Both the position numbers and the translations under genes were made by a program. A model generated the notes under the pieces. The model was not told the DNA's origin and made no database searches. It saw nothing but the letters and a program-made list of their open reading frames with translations. Shown here piece after piece: positions 14,296 to 20,754 of a DNA stretch of 33,289 nucleotides. Position 1 is the first letter of the stretch. Every line of letters starts with the position of its first letter. Origin of the DNA: a virus; the IMG/VR virus record IMGVR_UViG_3300031997_000038, positions 1 through 33,289 of that record; one strand, 5' to 3'.

Positions 14296-14640
14296 ATGAG
14301 CGCGATCGAGATCCCCTTCTCCTATGAGATGGCCGTTGCAATCATTGACGGGAAAAAGGTAGCCACAACCCGCAGAGAAGCGAAAGGGCAGATCGGGGAT
14401 GTGTTCAACATTGAACTTGTCCGCGATGATGTCCTGCGGGGCATACCGGTGAAGCGGTGCTTAACTCTCCGCATCATCGAGATCATGGCCGTGGACCTTG
14501 AAACCGTCCGGGATCTGTATTTCCGTCTTGAAGGATTCGACAGCCCGGAAGCATTTGAGGAGACATGGAGAAGCCTGCACCGGGGGCACTTCACGACCGT
14601 GAAGTTGTATTATATTCATTTTTTCGGAAGAGTGGTTTGA
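14296..14640 (+). CDS. ASCH domain protein
   Basis: This 114-residue protein matches the ASCH (PUA-like) domain plan over its whole length. It begins IPFSYEMAVAIIDGKKVATT with a following RREAK, the usual S-x-x-M-x-x-A-I-x-x-G-x-K-x-x-T-R-R opening. A G-D-V-F strand comes next, then a strand-rich core and the closing EGFDSPEAFEETWRSLH motif, typical of the family's E-G-F-x-S-x-x-x-F-xxx-W-xxx-H. ASCH proteins bind RNA or modified nucleotides, and some are nucleases of modified nucleosides. The start follows the preceding TGA directly. Substrate here is unknown; family confidence is high. Confidence 0.85.
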   Translation: MSAIEIPFSYEMAVAIIDGKKVATTRREAKGQIGDVFNIELVRDDVLRGIPVKRCLTLRIIEIMAVDLETVRDLYFRLEGFDSPEAFEETWRSLHRGHFTTVKLYYIHFFGRVV

Positions 14641-15633
14641 ATGAGATCTCAAGAATGCAGGAAACACATCCAGAAAACGGGTAAGGTTTGTAAATTATCC
14701 ACGAAGACAATGGACGCGGTTCAGAAGGTATTAGAATTTGTGGAAGATCATCCCCAAATTTCGGATTTATCAACGGACGCAGCAAAGGCTCTAATGGACA
14801 TTCCAGACCCGATAATACAACAAAAGGCGATTTCACACATAGAAAATGCCCTAACTCGCAAAACACCGAGGGGGGGATCATACAAAAAAAGGCTCACAAA
14901 ACCCGAAGTTGAGAAGGTCATCAAAACGGTTTCACCGCCTGAAAACGTGAAAAAGGAATTGTATGTGGCAAAACCGCCCGTTTCGAAAAAGGAGCCCATT
15001 TCGCTCCATCCAAATATCAAAAAACAAGACCCCTCAAAATGCTTCAGTTACCAACCGGGCACAATCCCAGTCACTGATGCCCCACCGATTGAATCATTGG
15101 GGGAGAAGGTCCGCAAACAGGAGATGGTAGAAGCCGAGAAGAACCAGCCCACCCCGGTTGAGGAACCCGTCCAGGAACTCCCACCACGACCACCAACCCC
15201 CGCACCGTGCTTATCCCTGAAGCAATGCCCGGACCTGAACTATCATTGCAAGACCGAGAAGGTCCGGGGCCGGGTCTGTGATGTAATTGGGATCCCGTGC
15301 AACCAGTTACCCGACAACGAGTGTCCACTGGAGCGTAAGAATCGGTTGAAGGGGACGGCACCAGCTCAGTTTGTGCGGGCTGGCGAACTGATGGACGAAC
15401 TGGATGCAGCGAAACCCATCAAGCCGGTGCCGTTGAAGATCAGCAAAGTCCGGCTTACTGATAGTGAACGGGACTCTTATTGCGATGCCCTGGTTGAACG
15501 TACCGGGTTCACGGCGAAAGATATCGAACAGATAGATGAATTAGTCACTGCCGGGTATGATGGCTGCAAGTGTCGGTTTGATCTCGTTGAGACCGCGGTA
15601 ATGCAGTATCTGGCCAAAGCGGAGGGAGCGTAA
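14641..15633 (+). CDS. Multi-domain hypothetical protein with Cys-rich middle
   Basis: The 330-residue protein has three visible parts. Residues about 20-105 are helical and DNA-binding-like (TMDAVQKVLEFVEDHPQI, then DIPDPIIQQKAISHIENAL, and RLTKPEVEKVIKTV), reminiscent of helices found next to ParB-type proteins. Residues about 105-190 are a Pro/Lys/Glu linker. Residues about 190-240 are Cys-rich (CLSLKQCPDL, YHCKTEK, DNECPLER). The C-terminal part (about 265-330) is helical with DGCKCRFD. The first 450 bases are clearly more A-rich than the neighbours, suggesting a composite origin. I do not recognise the whole protein. Confidence 0.6.
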   Translation: MRSQECRKHIQKTGKVCKLSTKTMDAVQKVLEFVEDHPQISDLSTDAAKALMDIPDPIIQQKAISHIENALTRKTPRGGSYKKRLTKPEVEKVIKTVSPPENVKKELYVAKPPVSKKEPISLHPNIKKQDPSKCFSYQPGTIPVTDAPPIESLGEKVRKQEMVEAEKNQPTPVEEPVQELPPRPPTPAPCLSLKQCPDLNYHCKTEKVRGRVCDVIGIPCNQLPDNECPLERKNRLKGTAPAQFVRAGELMDELDAAKPIKPVPLKISKVRLTDSERDSYCDALVERTGFTAKDIEQIDELVTAGYDGCKCRFDLVETAVMQYLAKAEGA

Positions 15634-15635
15634 GA

Positions 15636-16076
15636 ATGTCACTGACAGTAAAAGTATCAATTATTGAGGCATGGAACGAAGACGGCAAAGGTTGGGTTGC
15701 AGAGGTCAAAGACTTCGGACTGACCTCCAATGCAAGGACATTTGAACAGACTGTTGAACAGATCCAGCCCAAGATCGAGGAGTACCTGCAGAAGATGTTC
15801 GGCACTGAAAAGCGCGTCGTTGCTTCCGTTGGTGCTGCAACCGGGAAGATTGAGTTTGAGATCGATGTTCAGAAAGACCGATCGCTGGATGAGTTCGTTC
15901 ACCCTCTTGTCAAGATTGCCAAACGACCCGATGCTGGTAAAATCCTCGAGACCGCCAACACCATCATGGAGATCTCAAAATCGACGGGAATCCCCCCGAT
16001 GGAAGTGTTCAATAAAGCAAAGTCAAAACTCCGTCAGAAGAAGAACGATATCGTTCCGGAGGCCCCGACAGCATGA
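15636..16076 (+). CDS. HicB-like N-terminal domain protein
   Basis: Residues about 1-50 of this 146-residue protein follow the HicB/DUF1902 plan: a strand, a turn and another strand with an acidic beginning (VKVSIIEAWNEDGKGWVAEV), KDFGLTSNARTFEQ, then a helix (VEQIQPKIEEYLQKM). HicB proteins are antitoxins with a partly degraded RNase-H-like fold. No HicA toxin is next to it, so a stand-alone regulator is more likely. The C-terminal part (about 85-130) is a helical segment (AGKILETANTIMEISKSTGI). It is coupled to the antirepressor gene by ATGA overlap. Confidence 0.55.
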   Translation: MSLTVKVSIIEAWNEDGKGWVAEVKDFGLTSNARTFEQTVEQIQPKIEEYLQKMFGTEKRVVASVGAATGKIEFEIDVQKDRSLDEFVHPLVKIAKRPDAGKILETANTIMEISKSTGIPPMEVFNKAKSKLRQKKNDIVPEAPTA

Positions 16077-16876
16077 CCGAAGCACTCGCGACACTCTTTG
16101 AAGGAAAAGAGATCCGCGTTATTGAACAAGCCGGGGATGTCTGGTTGCCGCTCATTGATCTATCTCAGGCATGGTCTCTCGATCGCTCAACACTGTTCAA
16201 ACACATCGAACGGAACCCGGAACTCTTCACCGACTGTACCCGCATCATTGACTTTTTGTCAAAGGACGGGATTGAGGCCGTGCGGTGTGTGAATGAAGAG
16301 GGATTATACCTGCTCATTGCCCGTATCAGTTCCGGGAGACTGAAAGATCCGTCTGCGAAGGCTGCAATCATGCACTTCCGTATGGCCGCTCCGAAACTGA
16401 TCAAGGCATACCGGAAAAAGGAGATCGTGCATCAACCTGTCAACCAGGATGCAGCACTCAAAGCATCGCTCAGTACCGCACGATTGCTTGCCACAGAAAC
16501 CGGAGGAGAACTCGCAGCGTTCCAGAAGATTGCCCTGGAGAAGTGTGGCTTGGGTGAATGGGCGCCGGCGCTCAGTACGGTATCGACGATTGTCCATGGC
16601 GAACCCGGCTGGCACAACGCCACGCAATTAGGTGAGATGTGCGGTCTGACCGCTGAACAGGTCAACGCATACCTCTATAACAAAGCGTTCCAGTACCGGG
16701 AGGGCAGGATCTGGAGGTTGAACCCGACTGGTGAAATGCACGGCAAAGAGTACATTTTCGAGGCAACTTCCGGTCATCGTGAAATCAGGATCCGGTGGAG
16801 AGAATCAATTTTATATGCCTCTGGATTGAAGCGGCCTGTTGATGCATCACAGATCGCATTGCCGGTACGAGCGTGA
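16073..16876 (+). CDS. Bro-N domain antirepressor-like protein
   Basis: The 267-residue protein has a Bro-N domain at residues about 5-110: the strand LFEGKEIRVIEQAGDVWLPL, a LSQAWSLDRSTLFKHI helix-turn-helix-like part, and the marker VNEEGLYLLIARI. A helical linker follows, then a C-terminal domain (about 180-260) with NATQLGEMCGLTAEQVNAYL and REGRIWRLNPTGEMHGK. That domain resembles the KilA-C/antirepressor C-terminal DNA-binding domain. Such proteins counter repressors or host regulators. It sits after the HicB-like gene and before small coiled-coil genes. The family is well supported, but the target is unknown. Confidence 0.8.
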   Translation: MTEALATLFEGKEIRVIEQAGDVWLPLIDLSQAWSLDRSTLFKHIERNPELFTDCTRIIDFLSKDGIEAVRCVNEEGLYLLIARISSGRLKDPSAKAAIMHFRMAAPKLIKAYRKKEIVHQPVNQDAALKASLSTARLLATETGGELAAFQKIALEKCGLGEWAPALSTVSTIVHGEPGWHNATQLGEMCGLTAEQVNAYLYNKAFQYREGRIWRLNPTGEMHGKEYIFEATSGHREIRIRWRESILYASGLKRPVDASQIALPVRA

Positions 16877-16879
16877 ACC

Positions 16880-17005
16880 ATGGGAAAGAAAAAGAGGAAT
16901 TTATTGGCCCGGCTCGCGGCTTTGCAGAACCGTAGAGAGCAGGCACTTATGAACCGGCAGGGGATCGATACCTGGACAATACGAGCGGAAAGGGTGAAGG
17001 CATGA
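16880..17005 (+). CDS. Short basic protein
   Basis: A 41-residue, strongly basic frame (MGKKKRNLLARLAALQNRRE) forming one amphipathic helix. It starts three bases after the antirepressor stop and its TGA overlaps the next ATG (17002). It may bind nucleic acid or a partner helix. Too short for family assignment; support comes from position in the operon and clean coupling. Confidence 0.4.
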   Translation: MGKKKRNLLARLAALQNRREQALMNRQGIDTWTIRAERVKA

Positions 17006-17178
17006 TCATCCTCACTGATCCGACCATGGCAGGAACAAAGGATCCTCGCAGGAAGATCGAGAAATTATCTGATCGTATCAGTCATTTACGGGAGGAGATT
17101 GCGATCAGAGAGGATCAGATTCAGATTATGAACGGAGAGATCTGGTTGATGGTGCAGGAGTTAAACCATGAAGTTTAA
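17002..17178 (+). CDS. Short coiled-coil protein
   Basis: A 58-residue frame coupled to the preceding gene by ATGA. Residues about 18-55 form a heptad-patterned helix (RKIEKLSDRISHLREEIAIR, then EDQIQIMNGEIWLMVQEL). It probably forms a dimeric coiled coil. It is the last gene of this operon; a palindrome-rich intergenic region follows. Function unknown. Confidence 0.45.
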   Translation: MIILTDPTMAGTKDPRRKIEKLSDRISHLREEIAIREDQIQIMNGEIWLMVQELNHEV

Positions 17179-17221
17179 ATACCCCTCTCAAATTCCTCTA
17201 CTACTACTACTAGCTAGAAAC

Positions 17222-17253
17222 ATTGTAGTACAGTACTACTGTAGTACTACAAT
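17222..17253. promoter_or_regulatory. Nested palindromic TAGTAC operator-like array
   Basis: The 32-base block reads ATTGTAGTAC, AGTACTACTG, TAGTACTACAAT in succession. Its outer ten bases on each side are perfect inverted repeats, and its last part contains the perfect 12-base palindrome TGTAGTACTACA. Four TAGTAC/GTACTA half-sites lie in alternating orientation. A run of CTA triplets precedes it at 17198-17213. It lies 19 bases before the start of the 17272 gene, whose product has a ribbon-helix-helix-like start. Cooperative binding of such dimers to repeated short half-sites is well known; the pairing here is inferred. Confidence 0.6.
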
Positions 17254-17271
17254 TCAAAAAACGGAGGCATT

Positions 17272-17631
17272 ATGAGAAAACAATATGCCGAGTCCTCCGT
17301 TACTTCTGTCAGGTGTGAACACTCTCTTGTAAAACTGGCAGATATGTTAGATATCACTCTATCAGAAGCCCTGAAAAAGGGTATTCTGTTTACTGCCGAG
17401 TTTAAGTTGCAGGAGATGACCGACCAGTTCCCGGCAGAGACCCACAACCTGTTCCTGGCACTCAAGCACAAAGACCTGGAGGATTTCTCTGAGTGGTTGC
17501 AGGAGCAGAAATTCAAGGAGATGAAGATCTCCGAAATGATCGAGCAGAAACGGAGATCTGAACAGTTCACACTTGTCCGGGAATGGGATCCGGATGAAGA
17601 GAAGTATATCAAAAAGAAGGTGCCGGTATGA
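17272..17631 (+). CDS. Ribbon-helix-helix-like DNA-binding protein with coiled-coil tail
   Basis: The 119-residue protein has a strong GGAGG ribosome-binding site at 17263-17267. Residues about 10-45 show a strand (TSVRCEHS), a helix (LVKLADMLDI), the T-L-S-E turn and a second helix (EALKKGILFTAEFKLQEM), the ribbon-helix-helix order. Residues about 60-105 are charged helices (DLEDFSEWLQEQKFKEMKIS) that may multimerise. It follows the palindromic array at 17222-17253, so self-regulation is likely. It overlaps the next gene by four bases. Alternative: any small regulator with a similar strand-helix-helix layout. Confidence 0.6.
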   Translation: MRKQYAESSVTSVRCEHSLVKLADMLDITLSEALKKGILFTAEFKLQEMTDQFPAETHNLFLALKHKDLEDFSEWLQEQKFKEMKISEMIEQKRRSEQFTLVREWDPDEEKYIKKKVPV

Positions 17632-17843
17632 GCAGCCTCAGATCTCACCCGCTGCGGGAGAAGAAGGTTGTTGCATGGATTGACGCCCTCCCGGACGGCA
17701 AAGAGTTCCACGCCCGGGAAATCGCCAAGGCGCTGAATCTTATGGGAGTAGAAGTGGGAAATATCCTTAAATCCCAGACGAACGTGATCAAGAGCCGGAA
17801 AGAGTTCTTATCCGGTCAGATATGGCAGAAGGTGCCGGCATGA
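17628..17843 (+). CDS. Small winged-helix-like protein
   Basis: The 71-residue protein is coupled to the preceding gene. It has a helix-turn-helix-like pattern, KKVVAWIDALPDG followed by FHAREIAKALNLMGVEVGNI and ending [18 protein letters not shown]. The order helix, F-H-A-R-E-I-A-K-A, helix, and a closing wing strand is that of small winged helices. The wing residues (SGQIWQK) are polar. It probably contacts DNA, perhaps with the neighbouring ribbon-helix-helix-like protein. No family name is claimed. Confidence 0.55.
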   Translation: MSSLRSHPLREKKVVAWIDALPDGKEFHAREIAKALNLMGVEVGNILKSQTNVIKSRKEFLSGQIWQKVPA

Positions 17844-18034
17844 ACCACCGTACCTCATCCAAGAGCAGTAATTGTCAGAAACGACCGACCCGGGTATTCC
17901 TGAACTGTATAATCTGCGGCAAACGGTTCTCAGTGAATGCATCTGAGTACCGGTATAAGTTGAAGCAAGGAACGCAACCGAAGAATTGTTCTCAGAAGTG
18001 TGGGGCACAGGCCCGCCGGGGAGTGAAGGCATGA
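17840..18034 (+). CDS. Small zinc-finger protein
   Basis: From ATG 17840 (overlapping the preceding TGA) the 64-residue product has one clear zinc site: C-x-x-C in [13 protein letters not shown] and C-x-x-x-C in [14 protein letters not shown], 28 residues apart. This is the layout of short zinc ribbons or treble-clef knuckles that commonly accompany phage nucleases and methyltransferases. Its last bases overlap the start of the methyltransferase locus (18031). Probably binds DNA or RNA; the exact family is not recognised. Confidence 0.6.
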   Translation: MNHRTSSKSSNCQKRPTRVFLNCIICGKRFSVNASEYRYKLKQGTQPKNCSQKCGAQARRGVKA

Positions 18035-18195
18035 CGGATTTAACGCACCTCTCCCTGTTCAGCGGTATCGGAGGCATAGACTTGGCTGCGGAATGGGCAG
18101 GGTTCAGGACCATTGGGCAGGTGGAACTCGCAGACTATCCCTTTCGCAGTCCTCCAGAAACATTGGCCCGATGTGCCAAAGTGGAGGGATATTAG
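18031..18195 (+). CDS. C5-cytosine methyltransferase N-terminal fragment
   Basis: This 54-residue frame starts at ATG 18031, overlapping the previous stop. It contains motif I of C5-cytosine methyltransferases ([17 protein letters not shown]), the S-adenosylmethionine binding loop, plus the following VELADYPF. It then leaves the family sequence at 18138-18142 and ends at TAG 18193. Reading one base further on restores the family sequence ([12 protein letters not shown]), so the break is a one-base gain in the CCC run or a +1 shift site. Two bases after its stop, an ATG (18198) opens the other long frame. See the two overlapping entries. Confidence 0.7.
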   Translation: MTDLTHLSLFSGIGGIDLAAEWAGFRTIGQVELADYPFRSPPETLARCAKVEGY

Positions 18196-19228
18196 GGATG
18201 TCACAAGTGGATCTTACAGGGAACGCTGTGGAGAATCTCCCCTCACAATATTGTCCGGTGGATTCCCCTGCCAGCCGTTCAGTTGTGCCGGGAAGCGACA
18301 AGGCGAGAAAGATGACCGTTTCCTCTGGCCTGAAATGCTCCGCGTTATTACGGAGCTCAAACCATCTTGGATTATTGGAGAAAACGTGCCTGGGATCATC
18401 ACAATGGCACTCGACAATTGTCTTACTGGCATGGAAAATATCGGCTACTCCTGCAGGGCGTTCAATATTCCAGCTTGTTCCGTCGGTGCCGTTCATAGAA
18501 GAGCAAGAATCTTCATTGTTGCCCACAGTAACAACGCAGGAAGTGGAACCCCCGGAGATGGAATTATCGGAAAATGGAAGACGCCTGACAAAGAACAACC
18601 AGAACTCCCATTCCATAAACCTGGCAGATCGGTTGCTAATGACTCCATCAGCGACCAACATAGAGGGCGGGTCCGATCGGACCGAGAAGAGAACGAAGTA
18701 TCGGGAATCAATCGGAAGGCATTACGTTCCCGGAGGTTTGGCAGAACAGATCAAGATGTTACCACCCCTCAGGGCAAACGACAACGATCAAGGAAACCAC
18801 GAAGCAATTCTGAAAGCGGGATCGTCGTGGAAAGGGCAGAAACGGGGAAGTACGGTAGCAACAGCAATAGCAATGCTCCCGACCTGCACAGCCAGGGATT
18901 ACAAGGATACAGGACAGAATACAAACTATCGCAAACTATCCGAGAAGTGCATACTATCCGGAAGGATTGCAATGCTTCCGACAGTCACGACCCCACGACC
19001 CCACGACTCGGAGAAAACGGCAGGGGAATATATCCCAAGTCAGAACCAGGTGGATCTGACTGTAATCCTTGGAAAGAACAATGGCTTGAAGTTGCAACCC
19101 GCCTTTGCCGAGTGGATGATGGGTTTCCCAGAAGGGTGGACCGCCTTAAATGCCTCGGAAATGCCGTTGTCCCGCAGCAAGTCTATCCGATCCTCAAAGC
19201 GATTGCAGACATTGAAAGGGGGTGCTGA
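18031..19228 (+). CDS. DNA C5-cytosine methyltransferase, interrupted by a +1 frame break
   Basis: After the break near 18140 the frame running to TGA 19226-19228 carries the other conserved motifs. Motif IV is GGFPCQPFS, with the catalytic Cys codon at 18269-18271. Motif VI is ENVPG (18380-18394), motif VIII is HRRARIFIV, and motif X is GNAVVP (19157-19174) with RLKCLGN before it. The stretch between motifs VIII and X (about 170 residues, Ser/Arg/Asn rich) would hold the target recognition region. This frame has no good start of its own, so an intact enzyme needs a frameshift or a sequencing correction. Viral enzymes of this kind protect DNA from restriction. The same bases also encode another long frame (18198-19235). 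Confidence 0.75.
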
Positions 19229-19235
19229 AGTATGA
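18198..19235 (+). CDS. Overlapping 345-residue frame with methyltransferase-associated motifs
   Basis: This frame is open for 345 codons over the same bases as the methyltransferase, shifted one base. Its ATG lies two bases after the TAG of the 54-residue fragment and nine bases after GGAGGG (18183-18188). Its stop overlaps the next start (ATGA at 19232), as for most genes here. It carries five LPT-x-T/TPSAT-like blocks at 18519, 18639, 18756, 18873 and 18972 ([46 protein letters not shown]). It then has [15 protein letters not shown] (from 19107). From memory, similar sequences occur in many phage and viral-metagenome proteins labelled methyltransferase or hypothetical; I cannot verify this here. 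Confidence 0.55.
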   Translation: MSQVDLTGNAVENLPSQYCPVDSPASRSVVPGSDKARKMTVSSGLKCSALLRSSNHLGLLEKTCLGSSQWHSTIVLLAWKISATPAGRSIFQLVPSVPFIEEQESSLLPTVTTQEVEPPEMELSENGRRLTKNNQNSHSINLADRLLMTPSATNIEGGSDRTEKRTKYRESIGRHYVPGGLAEQIKMLPPLRANDNDQGNHEAILKAGSSWKGQKRGSTVATAIAMLPTCTARDYKDTGQNTNYRKLSEKCILSGRIAMLPTVTTPRPHDSEKTAGEYIPSQNQVDLTVILGKNNGLKLQPAFAEWMMGFPEGWTALNASEMPLSRSKSIRSSKRLQTLKGGAEV

Positions 19236-19513
19236 CCCAACCCATCCCCCGGGACTGGACGAAATGCCAGAAAGAGATTGACAGCTTACTCCGGTTCTAT
19301 GATCCGGAGTATGAGAGCCGGACGTATCTCAAATCGGGGTTTTATATCCATGATATTGCAGATCACCCGGAGAAGTATCCTTTATTAGCGGCATTATCAC
19401 CACAGCTCCGGAAACGGCATATCAGTATCTACTTGAAACAACAGGGCCGGATACCAAGGACTCATACGATTGGTGTTGAGATCGTGTGGATGCTGCCCGG
19501 GGTGCTGGCATGA
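19232..19513 (+). CDS. Hypothetical protein downstream of methyltransferase
   Basis: The 93-residue protein starts at an ATGA overlap with the 18198 frame. It is mixed helix and strand, with the pattern YLKSGFYIHDIADHPEKYPL and LRKRHISIYLKQQGRIPR, where a basic helix might contact DNA. The end (VEIVWMLPGVLA) overlaps the HNH gene start. No domain is recognised. It may act with the methyltransferase or HNH gene, judged only from neighbourhood. Confidence 0.5.
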   Translation: MTQPIPRDWTKCQKEIDSLLRFYDPEYESRTYLKSGFYIHDIADHPEKYPLLAALSPQLRKRHISIYLKQQGRIPRTHTIGVEIVWMLPGVLA

Positions 19514-20091
19514 CCGATCATTCAGTCTCATGCCCGGCTGCACGTGCCACCAAAGGGCGCCGGAAGGGTCTGAACCGGGTCTGGTCAACCAAAGAGCACA
19601 AGGCAACCGTAAAGGCGTTCTGTGAAGGAAAGACCTGCCAGTGGTGCGGGTCAAGGGACAAACTCACGGCGCATCACCCGTATATCGAATCGTATAAAGG
19701 ATGCTATACGGATCTCGAGCTTAGCGGTTGTTTCGTTCTGTGCAATCGCTGCCATTTCAGCCTGCACAAAGGTCTGATCCTCTGCCCGGTCTGCAAGAAA
19801 CATTATCACCGGGTCGGTGCGGAGATGTGCAAAGAGTGTTTCCTGAAGAAGCACCCGGAGATCGTGGCACGGAGGATTGCGTTCTATAATGAATTGGCAG
19901 CCAGCCGGAAGGCAATCAAAGACGCCCGGAACGCCAAGAACCGGGCAGCCAAGAGAAAACATCCCTGTAAATCCCGAACGATAAGCGGCAGGTGTCAGCG
20001 GTCAGCGATTGGCAGCCGGTGTACGTATGCTCCTACTAAGGCTGAGGCGGGATGTATGGATTTTATCAGGAAGAAAGGAGTGAAGGCATGA
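19510..20091 (+). CDS. HNH endonuclease-like zinc protein
   Basis: The 193-residue protein carries an HNH-type fold. C-x-x-C (TCQWCGSRD) is followed by LTAHHPYIESYKG with the paired histidines, then LELSGCFVLCNRCHFSLHKG with C-x-x-C-H and the final H. This is the zinc-stabilised beta-beta-alpha-metal layout (H-H, N, H). A second zinc site follows (LCPVCKKHYHR, MCKECFLKKH), then a basic Lys/Arg-rich C-terminus likely to grip DNA. Start ATG 19510 overlaps the preceding stop. HNH enzymes near virus terminase genes can aid packaging, but this one lies by a methyltransferase, so a free-standing homing or nicking enzyme is equally possible. Confidence 0.75.
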   Translation: MTDHSVSCPAARATKGRRKGLNRVWSTKEHKATVKAFCEGKTCQWCGSRDKLTAHHPYIESYKGCYTDLELSGCFVLCNRCHFSLHKGLILCPVCKKHYHRVGAEMCKECFLKKHPEIVARRIAFYNELAASRKAIKDARNAKNRAAKRKHPCKSRTISGRCQRSAIGSRCTYAPTKAEAGCMDFIRKKGVKA

Positions 20092-20195
20092 CCTTTAACG
20101 ATGCGATGGGAATGCTCATATTCGGAGTATTATGCTGGACATTTGGCTGGTTTATTGGATACCTGTATCAGAGGGGATGGAGGATGCCGCCATGA
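20088..20195 (+). CDS. Very small single-span membrane protein
   Basis: A 35-residue frame coupled by ATGA at both ends. Residues about 7-27 form one hydrophobic span (MGMLIFGVLCWTFGWFIGYL), followed by a short basic tail (QRGWRMPP), which suggests the C-terminus stays inside. Single-span viral microproteins of this size often modulate host membrane proteins or act as small holin partners. No family assignment is possible. Confidence 0.5.
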   Translation: MTFNDAMGMLIFGVLCWTFGWFIGYLYQRGWRMPP

Positions 20196-20428
20196 GCACA
20201 CCCCGGATCCCGCCGGAAGATTGCCCGTGCGGGAAAGCCCAGACCTGTTATGAATGCACACATCCCCCGTCCGAACGGGATAAGGTGCTGGATGATTATT
20301 GCATTATTGATCTCACCTATTATGTTTGGGGTGAAGCGGAATCCGATGACGTTCGATTATGCCAAGGGAAGGGGTGTAATTATTGTGGGAAATATAATGC
20401 AGAACTCCGGCAGGCAGGTGAACCATGA
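20192..20428 (+). CDS. Small Cys-rich protein sharing its 3' end with the next gene
   Basis: The 78-residue frame begins at ATG 20192. It has an N-terminal Cys group (EDCPCGKAQTCYECTH) that could bind zinc, the segment SERDKVLDDYC, a second Cys pair (GKGCNYCGKY) and ends ELRQAGEP. The elements SERDKVLD and LRQAGEP recur in the following gene, and the last 26 bases are identical. It looks like one member of a duplicated cassette of short accessory proteins. Function unknown; the zinc site is an inference. Confidence 0.55.
   Translation: MSTPRIPPEDCPCGKAQTCYECTHPPSERDKVLDDYCIIDLTYYVWGEAESDDVRLCQGKGCNYCGKYNAELRQAGEP
20403..20428 (+). repeat. 26-base direct repeat, copy 1 (end of 20192 gene)
   Basis: Bases 20403-20428 and 20729-20754 are identical over 26 bases, covering the last codons and stop of two neighbouring accessory genes. 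A second shared stretch (GCGGGATAAGGTGCTGGATG-like, near 20273 and 20581) lies upstream in both. The repeats fit recombination-driven exchange of gene cassettes. Confidence 0.85.
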
Positions 20429-20754
20429 ACCAGTATAGATGTGAAACGTGCGATAAAGATTGTGTTTATGCAAATCAAACACCAACGGATGAACTATTCT
20501 ATTGTCAAAAATTTGAATATGATTGGGTGAGAAAATTTACTTCGGTAAAGGGTTGTACCAGCCACAGTAATTTCCAGAGCGAGCGGGATAAGGTGCTGGA
20601 TGCCGTATTTGCCTCTATGGATACCTTCTTTGGAAATATTCCAATGGATTCACACATCATCCAGTGGGCTATATCAAAACAAGACTCCTTTGTGACAGCA
20701 GCAATGGCAACATATTTGGAATCGAGAAAACTCCGGCAGGCAGGTGAACCATGA
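20425..20754 (+). CDS. Small Cys-rich accessory protein, cassette partner
   Basis: The 109-residue product starts at an ATGA overlap and has a Cys group at residues about 6-13 (CETCDKDCVY) and single cysteines in FYCQKFEYD and KGCTSH. It repeats the SERDKVLD motif of the previous protein, followed by a longer helical part (ASMDTFFGNIPMDSHIIQWA), and ends ESRKLRQAGEP. The first half is A+T-richer than the surrounding genes, so the 5' part was probably swapped by recombination between the shared ends. No function is known. Confidence 0.55.
   Translation: MNQYRCETCDKDCVYANQTPTDELFYCQKFEYDWVRKFTSVKGCTSHSNFQSERDKVLDAVFASMDTFFGNIPMDSHIIQWAISKQDSFVTAAMATYLESRKLRQAGEP
20729..20754 (+). repeat. 26-base direct repeat, copy 2 (end of 20425 gene)
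   Basis: Second identical copy of the repeat at 20403-20428, again ending in the stop codon overlapping the following start (ATGA at 20751). Only two copies are visible, with unrelated sequence between, so this is not a CRISPR array. Confidence 0.85.

Noticed and set aside
15636-16076. Possible HicAB toxin-antitoxin pair
   Set aside because: Only a HicB-like domain is present; neither neighbour has the small HicA fold with its catalytic His.
17198-17213. CTA triplet run considered as a microsatellite
   Set aside because: Short and contiguous with the palindromic TAGTAC array; better read as part of a regulatory region.
18104-18661. A 185-residue minus-strand frame opposite the methyltransferase
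   Set aside because: No recognisable motif or ribosome-binding site; its openness follows from constraint on the two plus-strand frames.
20403-20754. Two identical 26-base repeats considered as a CRISPR remnant
   Set aside because: Only two copies, both at gene ends and not palindromic, with a coding gene between; a gene-cassette duplication explains them.
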